From contig CBFFRQ010000062.1 in the NCBI GenBank assembly GCA_965644315.1, positions 434,001 through 498,000 of the forward strand: 64,000 bases of DNA. Reading direction: 5' to 3'. This document shows positions 47,701-59,510 of the stretch, piece after piece. Made by a program: the position numbers and the translations under genes. Source of the DNA: Caecitellus pseudoparvulus. Its lineage: Eukaryota; Bigyra: Bicosoecida. The stretch's first letter is position 1, and every line of letters starts with the position of its first letter. The notes under the pieces were generated by a model. It saw only the letters and a list, made by a program, of their open reading frames with translations, was not told the origin of the DNA and made no database searches.

Positions 47701-50700
47701 GCGCGGGCATCCCACGCCACCGTCACCTTCACCTGTCCAACCGTCACTCCGCCGGCGCCCGGTGACGTGACATCGAACCACCCCCGCACGGCGCCCCCCT
47801 CTGCAAGCGGCTCCAGCAGCACAGAGGCGGTGCCCAGCAGTCCTGCCTCGGCAGCCGTGAGTGGTTCCTGGTCGGCACTTGCGACCCCTGCTGCCTCGGC
47901 AGGTCGCACAGCGTCGTCCCATAGCAGGAGACGAAGGGGCTGGCTGCGCAGTGCTGTGAGGGTGGCGCCTGACACCGCCAGGGGCAGGGCTGACGTCTCT
48001 GCGAAGACAGGCGCATGGGACGACCGGACGACCCCCGTGAACACGGGCCAGGGGCCTGTGACGGAACACGGCAGGGCGTACTGTACATAGGCGGAGGGGG
48101 GCTGCCCCTGAGGCGTGACCAGGCGCCGCGCCTCTTCCACCGTCACCAGCAAGTACGCCACGCCCTCTGCGCCAGCCAGGGCGGTGGTGAGGGAGGGGGC
48201 ACCCCCCCCCTCACCCCCCTGCCCCCTCGGCACGCCTGAGGCATCCACTTCCCCACCCCCTCCCGCCCCTGCCCTGCTCCAGGCAGCCATGGTGGAGGCG
48301 AGGGCTGCCTCGGCAGTGGGGTCTGACGCCAGCAGCCCCCCCCACGCCTCTCGCAGCGGCAGCGCTAGCCGCACCTCCACCTGCAGTGAGCCGATGACGG
48401 CGCCCGCCGCCGCCCCAGTGCCGTTGGAGCGAACGGGAAGCCCAGCGCTACGCAGGGCGCCGGAGCGGGAGGTGAGCAGGCGGAAGAGGGGCAGGGGCGC
48501 GTGCCCGATCACTGCGAAGTCTGCGCCGGTCGCGACTGCGACCTCCACCCCCACCACGCCGCCGGGGCTGGCCAGGTGGCGCAGGAACCAGTCGTCGGCG
48601 GTGACGCCGAAGGCGGCGGAGAAATTGTAGGCGGGCGTGACGCCGCCACACAGCGGGGACGCCTGCGTCTCGAAGTCCAAGAAGTCCAGCATGACGAGGG
48701 AGGCAATGCTGGAGGGGGGTGGAGGCCCCCCTCCACCCCCCCCTCGCTTGGCGCCAGCCACCAACGCCTCTGCCCGAAGCGACGCGTCGACGATGTACAC
48801 CTCCAGGAGGTTCTCGCCCGGCTCCAGGGAGGGCAGGTCCAAGTCGTCCCAGCCCGCCTCGGCGCCCGGCGTGCTCTCCACGAGGCCGGACGAGTCACTG
48901 GCTGCGGCGGTGGTGGGCGACAGGCGCGTGCCGGTGGCAAGGGCAGCGTCGCCCTCTCCACCCCCCCCTCGCCGGCGGCCAGCTCGCAGCGTGCGCACTT
49001 CAGCCTCCAGAATGGCCACACGGGTGGAAGCCTTGGAGGCGCGGGCGTCGGCTGCGGCGAGGGCTGCGCGGAGTTTCGCCACTTCACTTCCCTTGGCGCT
49101 GCGCAGGTCGTCCACTTCCTCGGACAAATCCCGCGCCAGGGCAGACTGCGCGCCCAGCATGCGCTCAGCACGCTCCAGGTCGCGGTGGGACGACAGCAGC
49201 TGCAGCTGCAGCGTCTGCACTTGCTTGCGCAGGCCGGGAATGTCGTCGTCTGCGGCGGCGGCGAGGGCGCCACCGTCCAGCTTGCGCCGCACTGCCGCAA
49301 GGGCTGCTTCCAACTCGTCGGGAGGAATGACGGCTGCGTCCATGCCGAGCAGGGCACCCTCGCCACTGCCTGGCCCGCCACCATTCTCGCCGTACTTCAA
49401 CACGCCCGCGTACAGCGCCAGCTTGTCTCGCAGCGCCGTGGTGGAGGTGGCAGCAGCACGGGCAGCGGCGCGCAAGGCGGCGTTTTCGCTCTCAAGACGC
49501 TCCACTGTCCCTGCCAGCGTGTCCTTGATGTTGCGCAGCTCAGCCACCTCAGCGCCCTGTGCCGCCACGGTGCTGCGCAGGTATGCCAGCTGCCCCTCCG
49601 CCGCCTCTGCCCCTGCCCGTGCCGTGGCAGCGGCCTTCCGCAACGCAGCAACATCTGCGCCTTGCCTCAGGAACGGCGACTCCAGCAGGGCAACCTTCTC
49701 CTCCTCCAGCGCTGCTACACGTGACTTCAAAGCTGCACACTCGTCGGCTGCTTCCTCGGCCCGGGCCAAGCGAGCGCGCAGTGTCTCCAGGCTGCCGGTG
49801 GCGTTGGCGGCCTGTGCGCGTGCAGCTCGCAGTTCCGCAGATGTCTTCTGCAGCTCCTCCACTGTGCTGTCGTACACGCGGCGCTCTGCGGCTTGGTACG
49901 CTTGCAGGGAATCCAGTCGCCCTTTCAACAGCGACGCCTGTGCCTCTCTGTCTCGCAGCGCCACGCGAAGGCTCTCACCCTCGGCCGCTGCCAGGGCTGA
50001 ACTGCGTGCTGCTTCGCGTGAGTCTGTGGCAGCTGTCGCACCAAGGCGGCGGGTGAGCTCGGCATTCTCCGCTGCCAAACGCTGCACCTGGGCCTCTGCT
50101 TCCTCCACTTTGCTTTCCAGCGCGGCCAGCGCGGCAGTAGGAGGTGGCGGCTGAGGGGCAGTGGCGGGGCGGGGAGCGACCTTCACGCCCCCGCGGCCCC
50201 TGCCACGCCCCCCCCCTCGCTGGGAGGAGGAGGCAGGGCGCTGTCGGGACTCCCACGCCTTGCGGGTCGTTTGCCGTGCAGGCACAGAGGTCCGTGAAGA
50301 GCGCAAGAGTGACTCGGGCGTGACGCCCTTCACCTTCGCCTTGTGCCGGAGCGACTCCTTGGCGCGCCGGAGCTCTTCATACAGGCTCTTGTACTTGCGC
50401 TTGAGGCGACTATTCTCCTCCCGCAGCGCAGCCGCTTGGGTTGCCTCCTCAACCAGCTCCTCAGCTGTGCACGGAGAAGGAGGTGTGCAAGTGTGTAACG
50501 GAAGCGTAACGCCGGCCCGCACGGGCCACGGGCGCTTGGCTGCAGAGCCGCACTCACATGGACCATCCACGCCCTCCTTGCGCATGTGTTTGCGCAGAAC
50601 CTCCAACTTTGCATCACCACTGTGCAGGCGCAGCGTAGGCGTGCCCCTCCTGCGTCGCCGCTTCGCTCAGGCAGGCGAGGGGCCACGGCTCGCCCCTGCA

Positions 50701-50826
50701 GCTCAAGGCCACTCACATCCGCACAACTTCTTGCAGCGCTGACACCTCCTTCTTCAGGGCCAGGTTTTCGTCTTGCATGCGCAGGAGCCTGTCCTCCAGC
50801 GCCTCGGCACGCGCTGCTGCAGCCAT
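44706..50826 (-). CDS. RPGRIP1L: RPGRIP1L/MKS5-type ciliary transition-zone protein with long C-terminal extension
   Basis: Three exons: 50826-50717, 50619-50558 and 50464-44706, with 97- and 93-bp introns (both GTGAGT donors), giving 1976 residues. Splicing restores the family N-terminus EALEDRLLRMQDENLALKKE. Residues about 60-560 are coiled coil, including ALRDKLALYAGVLKY and PPDELEAALAAVRRKL, which match the animal protein. A first C2 domain lies at about 605-755 (LVMLDFLDFETQASPLCGG, VTPAYNFSAAFGVTADDWF) and a second at about 825-975 (YVQYALPCSVTG, APVFAETSALPL, LLLWDD, GWFDVTS). RPGRIP1L organises the Y-links and gate at the ciliary base. Animal versions end soon after the last C2 domain; here about 1000 more residues follow, partly helical, partly Ala/Pro/Gly/Glu-rich, with no domain I can name. 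No RPGR-interacting domain is evident. Confidence 0.88.
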
Positions 50827-51211
50827 GATGCTGTGCAGCGTTGGTTTGGGGTCGTTTCTGCCTCAGGAAGCCCCCACAAGCCCGTGCACGTGGAGCCCAA
50901 AGCCAAAGCACAGATTCCCTGTGCTCTGAGCCCTTGATTTGGGGCAGCCGTCCAGGCGGTGAAGGTCGCGCCTGGAGCGCCTGGCAAGGCTGCTGGCCTG
51001 GGGAGGAGCGATTTCCGCAGTGCCCAACGGTCGAACCGAGTGACGCAGGCTGCAGGCAACAGCCCACCAAGCGCGGCGTGTGAAATACTGCACAGCCAGG
51101 ACGCTGCAACAGCGCGCCTTCACTCGAACCGTGGACTGAAAATTTGTGCAAGCCGGGGGGTGCTCAAGGCAGCGCTCTGAAGAGTGCATTGGTGTGTGGG
51201 GGTCAGGGAGC
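50827..51211. other. Intergenic region without a supported gene
   Basis: 385 bp between the RPL11 stop and the RPGRIP1L start, both genes on the minus strand. Expected to hold the RPL11 3' UTR and RPGRIP1L promoter. No conserved motif recognised. Confidence 0.5.
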
Positions 51212-52041
51212 TTACATCAGGATGCCGTTGAACTTCTTCTTGAACCACTCCATGCTCTCGTCCTTGGTGACCTTATGGTGCTTGCCGACGCGGCCACGGG
51301 CACGCTTGCGCTTGGAGACGCGGTCGCCAGCGCGCTTGAGCACGACGTAGACGTCCAGGCCGAAGATACCTGGAGAATGTACAGAGACGACGGGCGAGTG
51401 GCGCGTGTGTGGGACCTGGACATGTCGGGGGCAAGCACATACCGGTCTGGGGGTTGTAGGGGATGCCCATGTCGATGTGCTCGTCAATGCCGAAGCCGAA
51501 GTTGCCAGTCTCGGAGAAGTTCTCAGTCTTGAGCTCGTACTCCTTGACCTTCAGGCCACGCTCCAGGATGTCCAGCGCCTTCTGGCCACGCACAGTCACG
51601 TGGGCAGCGATCTTCTCGTTACGGCGGATGCCGAAGCCACGGACGGTGTACCGAGCAGCAGTCATGACTGGCTCCTGCTTGGTCAGGTCCTTCAGCATGC
51701 GGGTGGCGTGCGTCAGGCGATCGCCAGACTCGCCGACACTGCAGTTCAGCACCACCTTCTCGACGCGGATGGCGCGCATGTCCCCAGCGGGCTGCGAGGC
51801 GGGCGGGGCATGTCCGGTGCACGCGTATCGTCTGCGGAAATTGCACTACACCCTCAGCCAGCACAGGGCACCGCCCGGTCCGCTGGACGTCGCAGGGCCG
51901 CAAGCAATCACGCAGGTGGCATGCAGCACAGCGATGCCCAGCCAAAACAGAGCTACATGCGTGACGAGCTCTTGGATCCTGCTACCGGGCCTCAGCAAGG
52001 GCACTGCAGCTCACGGTACTCACGGCAGCAGCAGCAGCCAT
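51212..52041 (-). CDS. RPL11: Large-subunit ribosomal protein uL5 (RPL11)
   Basis: Three exons: 52041-52024, 51791-51443 and 51369-51212, total 174 residues. Introns are 232 bp (GTGAGT donor) and 73 bp (GTATGT donor); phases agree. Family blocks: [79 protein letters not shown], then across the second splice [17 protein letters not shown] and [13 protein letters not shown]. uL5 contacts 5S rRNA and the P-site tRNA in the 60S subunit. The first exon codes only six residues (Met and five Ala), so the start depends on the splice model, but it gives the expected short N-terminal extension. The gene is head to head with RPL32. Confidence 0.95.
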
Positions 52042-52494
52042 TCTGAGACTCGCTGTGTGGGTTGAACAGCCAAACAACGAAACGTGCCGCGGTAAAAGCG
52101 TGCACTGTGTGGATGGTGCGGGAGGTATACTCAGAGCTCAAAAAGTGGAGCGTGGCTGGGCAAAGTGTGCACGGGGAGTGTTTCTTACGTTCCGCGAATG
52201 ATACGCTTTTGCGTTGCAGGCTGAACTCGAAAATGCATCATTCGCGTACTGCGAAAGTTATGCCCCAAGTCGGGCCTGCCCCTCCAGCACCTAGGAGGGC
52301 CGCCCTTGCGCACTTTCCACCACAACCAAAGCCGTTCACAGTCACCTTGATTTTGTGTAGTGTACTCACGTTGCACGCACACCTTGCTGCCTTCCAGCAA
52401 GCTCAGCCGTGTCTGCAGGAATCAACTTCCGCAGCACTCCCCTGTGTCAACTGCTTCGTGGTCCGCCACCCAGTAGCCCTCACCACAGTTCATC
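52042..52494. promoter_or_regulatory. Bidirectional region between two ribosomal protein genes
   Basis: 453 bp between the divergent start codons of RPL11 (minus) and RPL32 (plus). Both 5' leaders and core promoters must lie here, so co-regulation is likely. No TATA box is evident. Candidate shared elements were not identified with confidence. Confidence 0.5.
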
Positions 52495-53179
52495 ATGGCC
52501 AAGCCCACTGCTCTGACCCTGAAGAAGCGCAGCGTGAAGCGCACCTCCCGCTTCCCTCGCTGGCAGGCGCACCAGTTCAAGCGTGTCAAGGTGGGTTCTA
52601 TTTCCGCTTGGCACCGTCCTTGCTTGGAGCGCCCTGCTGCTGTCAGGCTCGTGTGGCAGTCCGCTATGCGAGGCATGCCGATAGATTCAGCTAGCTCTCC
52701 TGGCACTTGGCCGCTGCGTCGGTGTCTGTGACGCCCTCAGGTCTGCTACGCCTTCTCGCCTGGCCTCGGTGCTGTGCCCAAGCACGCAGTCCGCCGTGCT
52801 GTACTCGAACGCCTACGGCTACCACGCTGTATCGCACAAGCACGCACCCTTGTCACCTGTGCAGGACTCCTGGCGCGCACCCCGCGGTATTGACGGCCGC
52901 TTCCGCCGCAAGTTCAAGGGCACTGGTCCCCACGTGAACATTGGCTACGGTACCGACGCCCGCGTCAAGCACGTGCTGCCCAACGGCTTCAAGAAGTTCC
53001 GCGTCTTCAACGCTGCCGACGTCGACCTCCTCCTCATGCACAACCGCAAGTACGCTGTGGAGATCGCCACCAAGGTGTCCGCCCTGAACCGTGAGGCCAT
53101 CCTGGAGCGTGCCGCCCAGCTGTGCGTGCGCGTCATCAACGGCAACTCCAAGAAGCACGAGAAGCAGGAGTCTGAGTAA
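52495..53179 (+). CDS. RPL32: Large-subunit ribosomal protein eL32 (RPL32)
   Basis: Two exons, 52495-52590 and 52865-53179, give 136 residues, close to the usual 135. The intron of 274 bp (GTGGGT donor, CTGTGCAG acceptor, phase 0) is the longest in the window. Blocks: KRSVKRTSRFPRWQAHQFKR, then DSWRAPRGIDGRFRRKFKG, VNIGYGTDARVKHVLPNGFK, VDLLLMHNRKYAVEIATKVS, REAILERAAQLCVRVINGN. The W-R-x-P-R-G-I-D signature marks the start of exon 2. eL32 is a structural protein of the 60S subunit. I looked for box C/D or H/ACA snoRNA features in the intron and saw none that were convincing. Confidence 0.95.
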
Positions 53180-53609
53180 GCCCCGACTTCTCTCGGAGCA
53201 GTTGTTTCGTGCTGGGTGCCACATCGGTGTGCACCCTCGCGTGTTGGTGGGGTGGGTGTTGCAGTGTGTGTTTGGCATGGTGCTGGAGGGTCACGCGCAG
53301 CAGGGTCTGACAGTGCCCATGTTCTTCAAATGCACTCTGTGAACGCTTGGACACGTTTTGCCCAGCACCACAGCTGAGCACTACCCGGCAGGTTTGGCCG
53401 AGGGGCCCCCAGCATTGCACGTGCTGCCCAACACCTTCCCCGATCCAATTTGAACCCACTTGCACCCTTCTTGGGAGTTTCCTTCTTCCTTGTATGGCGC
53501 AGTTCGTGGGCTGCGTTGGCCCCTGAGGGCCAGAGTCACTAGCCGGCGTTTCGGGCGTTTTTGCATCCCGTCACCCAACAAAGGGCCTGCAGCCTGCACG
53601 CAAGCAAGC
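53180..53609. other. Intergenic region without a supported gene
   Basis: 430 bp between RPL32 and the multidomain scaffold gene, both on the plus strand. It should contain the RPL32 3' UTR and the scaffold gene promoter. Nothing else recognised. Confidence 0.5.
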
Positions 53610-56600
53610 ATGGCATCTGACGCGCCCCATGCGGCTAAGGATGCAGTTTGGTGCATGGGACATCTCTGGGGCCCTTCGCAACCTGACCAATGCACGGCAC
53701 CGCTTGCCGATACGGTGAGAGCTGCGCGGCAAGCCCGCGCCACGCCTTTGCATGTGCCACACCTGCCGTCTCTGCTCGCATGCTGCAGGTCCTCTTTGAC
53801 AGGTCTGGCATGCCGGCTTCTTGGCTGCACACGGGGAAGGAAGGGGGCGTCATGCCTCGCAAGCCTCCCACAGCCAGTGCGGTGATTGAAACGTTCAAGC
53901 GGCAGAGCCTTGCCCACGCCAACAACGTGAACAAATTCTGTGCTGTCGTGTACTACAAAGATGGTAGTCACCGAACGCTGGACGTCGCTGCTTTTGACAC
54001 ATTCATGTCGAACTTCTCTTCCGGAGTTAAGGACTGCCTGGCGCTGCAGGTAAGGCGAGCGCACACGACGCTTGCGCAAGCTATCGTGGCAAAGTGCCTC
54101 AGAAGCTCATACAGGGGGGAGAGGAAATAAACACTTTCCAGACAGTGTGCTTTGCTCAGCGGCATGGTCACCCCGCCCCACCGCTTCCTGCACAGTGCTA
54201 CGTCCATGCCCGAGGCGGGGACGGCTCGATGTATCGCAACGAGTTTGCAGTGCGAGACCCCGCGAACGAGGAGGGGGTCAGTTCAACCTGGCGCTTTGCT
54301 CGTTTCTTCCTTAATGCGCCGCCATCTGAGGTGTCAGACGCTGTGGTGCGATCCCAAAATGACGGCATCAACCGCTTGCTTCAGCGAGCAGCTGATGAGG
54401 TTCGGCGGCACCTGGAGAGCGTGACGAGCGTCCGCATCGTGAGGCTCATGTGCGACTTTGTCCTGGACGAACAAGATCAGCCTCAACTTTTGTGGGTGCA
54501 TGATGCCTTGGTTGTGCCTCGGCAGCCACAGGCAGCCTATGGCAGCAGCACGGCAGGGGCGCACGTGCCGCCCGATGGGCGACAAGAGCGACATGAGGTT
54601 CCTCTCGATCACCCGTCCCTAACCATGGGCGAGACAACATTCGCAGACCGCAGACAGAGGGCACTGGAGGAGCAGAAGCTGGCTGATGACGTCTTTGCAT
54701 CGTTCGACGAGCTGGCGGGTGGCGGCTTGGTGGGGGACGGTTGGAGAGGCAAGGTTTGCATTTGTGACAGCGACGCACAAGCTGCCGTGACCGCCGTGCG
54801 AGCCTTGACAGCGCAGGGCTTTGCCGTGCAGGTCGTGGCCGATGGGCCCAAAGCCCTGAAGGTGACAAGGGATGGCCAGTTCGACGCCATGCTGTTGGCA
54901 CGAGACCTCCCCTCTGTGAGTGGGGTGGAAGTCACCCGAATCTTGCGCCAGCGCGAAGGCGCACTGGCCCACACTGCACCAGGCACGCTGCAGCAGCGGC
55001 TGCCCATCATCGCGTTCACAGAGCACACCACCGCGGAAGACCTGCGGGTGTACATGGAGGTTGGCATGGATGGCTGCATTTGCAAGCCTTTGGAGGTTGG
55101 CTCGTTGCTGAACACGGTTGCCGCGGCAATCCCTATGCCTGCAGGGGGGCCGCCGAGTCACTGGCAGGAGCAGCAGCACGGACCGCACGAAGGGGCGACG
55201 CACGATGAAGGCGGGGCCAGTCAGCAGCTTTCACTGGCCAGTTCGAGCATGGCGGGCGGCCCCTATGCCATGCCGCAGCAGCTGCTAGAGCCGGCCTCCA
55301 CCCCGGGGCCAGGCACAAGCGGCCGCAGGAGATCAAGCAAGGGCAAGCGAGGCACGTCAAGGAAGGCTGCCGTATCTCAAGGACCTCCGCTCATGACATC
55401 AGCGTCGGCTGACGCACCTGTCGCAGAACAGGATGACGTGGTATCAGGGGTGTTCCAGATGGACGCGGAGACTGCGGTGCCGTACACAATCCTGGGGCAG
55501 AGCATGGAAGGGGCACCTCTCTTTCATTTTGTTGTGTGCCAAGACATCTTCGAGACCTGCGAGGTGTGGCAGATCTTCTTCCGCAAAGTTGTGTCGAAGT
55601 ACCCCGGTCTACGGGTGCTGTTGTTCAACTTCCCCGGTCAGGCTTTCACAGAGTGGCGCAGGGATGCGACTCTCAACAATGAGTACCAAGCCGGCGTCCT
55701 GGAAGCCCTGCTGGGGTACCTGTCCAGGCACGGCAATGGTGAGTTTGCACTGGAGGATGGCCAGGCCCCTTTCTATGTGCTGGGCGTCGGGAACGGCGGC
55801 TGCATTGCGTCGTACTTTGCCGCCACATACATGGGCAGGCATCCCAACTTGAGGGGGCTGGTGCTGCTGAATGGGCACTTGCACCTGGACGCTCACCTGG
55901 CCGGCGTGTATCATGACTGCATGAACGTCTTCGCCTGCACGCCAGCATCCCGCCCAGACTTGCCTGTGTACTTCTTCTCGCGGTACCTTTTCTCGCCGAC
56001 GTACCTAAGCAAGGTCGGCGCCCCCCTGGCACTGAACTTGTACACGGCTGTGCACAACCCCATCACGCTGGAGGGTCGCATTCAGCTCTGTCAAGGAGCT
56101 CTGTCCCATGTCGATGTACGGGATTCCCTGGAGCACCTCTCATTGCCTGTCATTGCCGTGGCTTCTTCCAAAGACGGCTTTGTGAAGCCGCTGCACGCAC
56201 AGGCGATGGTCAATTGTCGCGGCGGGGAGGAGCGCTCGATCAAGCGTGTGCTCAGCACTCGCAGGCGTGTCTGCGTCATTTGGTTGCGTGCTGGCCATGA
56301 ACTCCTGCAAGAAGCCCGAAGGCCTCTGTCCAACCTCATGGAGCAGCTTGCAACCGGCTACCACGAACGAAACGACGTTGCGTTCTTGCCCCTGGCGCCT
56401 GATGAACCGACCATCTCTGGAGGCAAGCGTGGGTACGGACCGCCATCACAAGCTGCCAAACAGGCGGCCCGAGCCCGGCAGCGAGCAGCTGGTATGACTG
56501 ATGCGTTGGGCGACCCGCAGCATGCTGACGGCGGCCACTACGCCGTTGGGGGTGCTGGGGCGGGCTTGGCCCCAGGCCAGCCAACGGATCAAGCCCAGCT

Positions 56601-59454
56601 GTACGAAGATAAGTACTTGGGAGACATGGTCACAACCCTACGAGAGGCCCAAGGCAGGGGCGCCTCTGGCTCTGAAGGGAAGAGCAGCGAAGGAAAGGCG
56701 GCTCCTTCCTCCACGTTCACCGGGGCCGGCCAGGGGGCAGCGGGTGAGGCAGGGCTGGTGGAGGCACAGCTGCAGACTACTTCATACCCCGCATCTCTTC
56801 ACGAGGCCCCAGTGGTGCCCCCTGAGCTGCAGCAGTGGCAGGCTGCAGTCGCTCGTGGAGAGAAGCCCACCTTGCCCGTGCCCCGCGAGCCATACACTGG
56901 CCTGGGGTACACGACGGGGGCCGCTGCTGGTAAGGGCCGCCGGAAGCGAGGAGGGCTTCGTCGAGCTGCTGAGAAACGAGAAGAAATGCGTCGCATGAAC
57001 ATTGACATGAACCTCGACCCAGAGGCTGCAATGTTTGAGAGGCGAGAGGCTGAGGACCAGGGCGCCGCCGCGACGGCCGTGCACCCGGAAGTTCGTGAGT
57101 ACATGGCCTGGCGCCTGAAGCGCAACAAGAAGCGCTTTACCCGCATCGTGGAACAAGTGAAGAAGATCCAGCGATGCTGGCGCAGCTACCTCACCCGCAC
57201 CCTGGTGGCACGCATGCGGCAGCAGCGGGCGGCGCTGAACATGCAGCGCTGGTGGCGGGGGTGCATGGGCAGGGCGCTTGTCGCAGTGAAGCGCCGCGAG
57301 CACTGGGCAGCCCACGTCGTGCAGCGGTACTGGCGGGGGTATGCTGGGCGTGGCCTTGCCTGGCGCATGCAGCTGGAGGAGCGCAGCGCGCGCTTGGTGC
57401 AAAAGACGTGGCGGGGCTGGCGTGCGCGGCGCTTTGTGAACCTGCTCAAACATGCCCGCCGGGATGCTGCCGTGAAGATTCAGTCCATGTTCCGGCAGCG
57501 CATGGCCATGCGGCATGCTTGGCGGTTGCGAGATTCCCACAACGCGGCCATGAACATTCAGCGTTGCTGGAGGGGGCGCCTGGGGCGGGCGCGAGCTCGC
57601 CGCGAACGTGAGAAGTACCTTTTCTCCAAGTCACAGAGCCAGAGCATCGAGTTCGGCCGGCAGATGCTCATGGAACACAAGCTCCATGCAACCAAGCTGC
57701 AGTCAGAGGTATCCATCCTGACCAAGGAGAAGATTGAGACGGAGGAGGCGGTGGAGACGCTGCTGACAGAAATTGCCACGTTTGAAGCAGGTGTGCGTGC
57801 ACTGGAGAAGGAAATGATTGACCTGTCGCGGGCAGAGGCGGAAGCAGCTGGCACCCTTGACGACGAAGCCAAGCTGGAGTTGAGAGAGAACAAGATGCGC
57901 CTGGACCGTGAGTTCGGCGCGATGCTTGTCAAGATCGCAGACCGGCGGGAGAAGCTGCAGGGGCTGGAGAAAAAGCTGCAACGCATTGACGCGACGCGGG
58001 AGGCGAAGCGGGAGGAGCTGCAGGACCTTGAACGCAAGCTTGTGGTCTTGCTGGAAGAGCAGCAGCGCGAGCTGAAGGCCATCAAGGTTCGCCAGACGCA
58101 GAAGGGCGAGCGTCTGGTGGAGGATGCCGTGAAAGCAGTCAAAGAGACGCTGGCCAGCGGAGGCAAGACCCCCTTTGCGCTGACCGCCTCGGGGGACAGC
58201 GGGGGGGCGGGGGGCAGCGACGCCACACTGGATCTCTCAGCCCTCGGTGGAGGGGGGCCGACACCTCAGCAGCGTGCGGAAGCAAATGCGCTCATGTCCA
58301 GCACAGAGACCATGATGAAGTTCGGCTTCATGTCCATGAGTCTCACGTACTTTTCCTCCCTGAACATGATCCGGGCGATGAGGCAGGTGGGGACAGCAAA
58401 CACAGTGCTGGCCAACCCCATGCTTGCGGGCGGAAGCATGGACGCCATGAACAAGGCATTGGTGGGCCAAGGTGCCTTGCCGGGCATGCCAGGCGCGGGG
58501 ACGGCGGCGACGTTCCAGCCCGCTTTGAAGCCGGGGCAAGTTGCGGGGCAGGAGGCGGTGGATGTCGCACTGTGGACAGTGGGCGACGTGGCCAACTGGC
58601 TTGACACGCTCACCCTTGGGCAGTACAAGGACGCCTTTGCCGATGCAGCTGTTGATGGCGCGTTCTTGTTCGACTTGACTGATGATGACTTGCGGGCCAC
58701 ACTGGGCATTGAGCACGCACTGCACCGAAAGAAGATCCTCCGGGCCATCGAGCGACTGCGGGCCAAGGAACGGGAGGCCAAAGCTGCGAGCGAGATGGCT
58801 TCCATGTCCTCCCAGTCAGGCACCATGGGCGGCGCGAGCACAGTGCTGGGCGGCGGCGGACTGGGGGCCATGTCCACCCTTGGCCCCTCTGCCTCTGTGG
58901 CCCCTGGCCGCACGGGAGGGGGTGCCTCAACCTACACTGGGGGCGGCCTCCCAGATGGCACAGTCATCTCTGGCATGGCAGGGGATGCATCGACAGTGGC
59001 CGGGGCAGGCACAGGTCTGAGCTTCGAGGACATGATGCAGTGGATATCCTTCGGGAAGGCCAAGAAGGTGGCCAACGCATTAAAAACTCTCCCTGAACAG
59101 CGCTTCGAGGTAGCCACCTTGCAAGCACAATTCGTGGAGGGCTTTGGCACGCAGTACAGCGACCATTTGAGCGGCGTGGACTTTCACATCAACATGGCGG
59201 ACGAGCACGGCAACACGCTACTGCTCAAGGCCGCCCAAAGTGGCCAAGGGCACCTTGCCAAGCTGCTTGTACAACATGGCGCTTACATCAACCACCAGAA
59301 CGCGCGTGGCAACACAGCTCTGCACTTTGCGCTCATGTACAAGGACACCGACCTGGCAGTGTGGCTGGCGGACCCAGCGAAGGGCGGCATTGATGACACG
59401 CTCATGAACTCGGATGGCCTCACTGCATACGATGGGTTGTCAGCAGACGACTAA
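53610..59454 (+). CDS. Multidomain scaffold: pseudo-receiver, pseudo-alpha/beta-hydrolase, IQ repeats, coiled coil, SAM and ankyrin
   Basis: Three exons (53610-53714, 53789-54049, 54103-59454) with 74- and 53-bp introns give 1905 residues. A receiver fold spans about 338-465: acidic CDSD, Thr428 and Lys450 (CKPLEV) are present, but the phospho-acceptor position reads MLLARDLP with Ala388. An alpha/beta-hydrolase fold at about 525-880 resembles NDRG proteins: the nucleophile elbow is LGVGNGG (Gly685 instead of Ser) while Asp813 (SSKDGF) and His854 (RAGHELL) remain. IQ motifs (IQRCWRSYL, MQRWWRG, VQRYWRGY, VQKTWRGWRARR, IQSMFRQRM, IQRCWRGRLG) at 1140-1290 should bind calmodulin. A coiled coil runs to about 1470, a SAM domain lies at 1606-1678 (WTVGDVANWLDTLTLGQYKD) and ankyrin repeats at 1818-1900. 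A role as calcium-responsive scaffold, possibly ciliary, is inferred. Confidence 0.87.
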
Positions 59455-59510
59455 GGGGCAGGTCAGGTGTCCGTCACTCCGGCGCTTGAATGCATTCAAG
59501 GGTCAGTACG

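Noticed and set aside
48637-50154. 505-codon plus-strand frame opposite RPGRIP1L
   Set aside because: Ser/Ala/Arg-rich mirror of the coiled-coil coding strand; no domain.
52591-52864. snoRNA within the RPL32 intron
   Set aside because: No convincing paired C and D boxes or H/ACA hairpin with ACA end was seen.
54920-54926. GTGAGT in the receiver-coding region as a splice donor
   Set aside because: The receiver fold reads straight through with all later motifs in frame, so no intron is needed.
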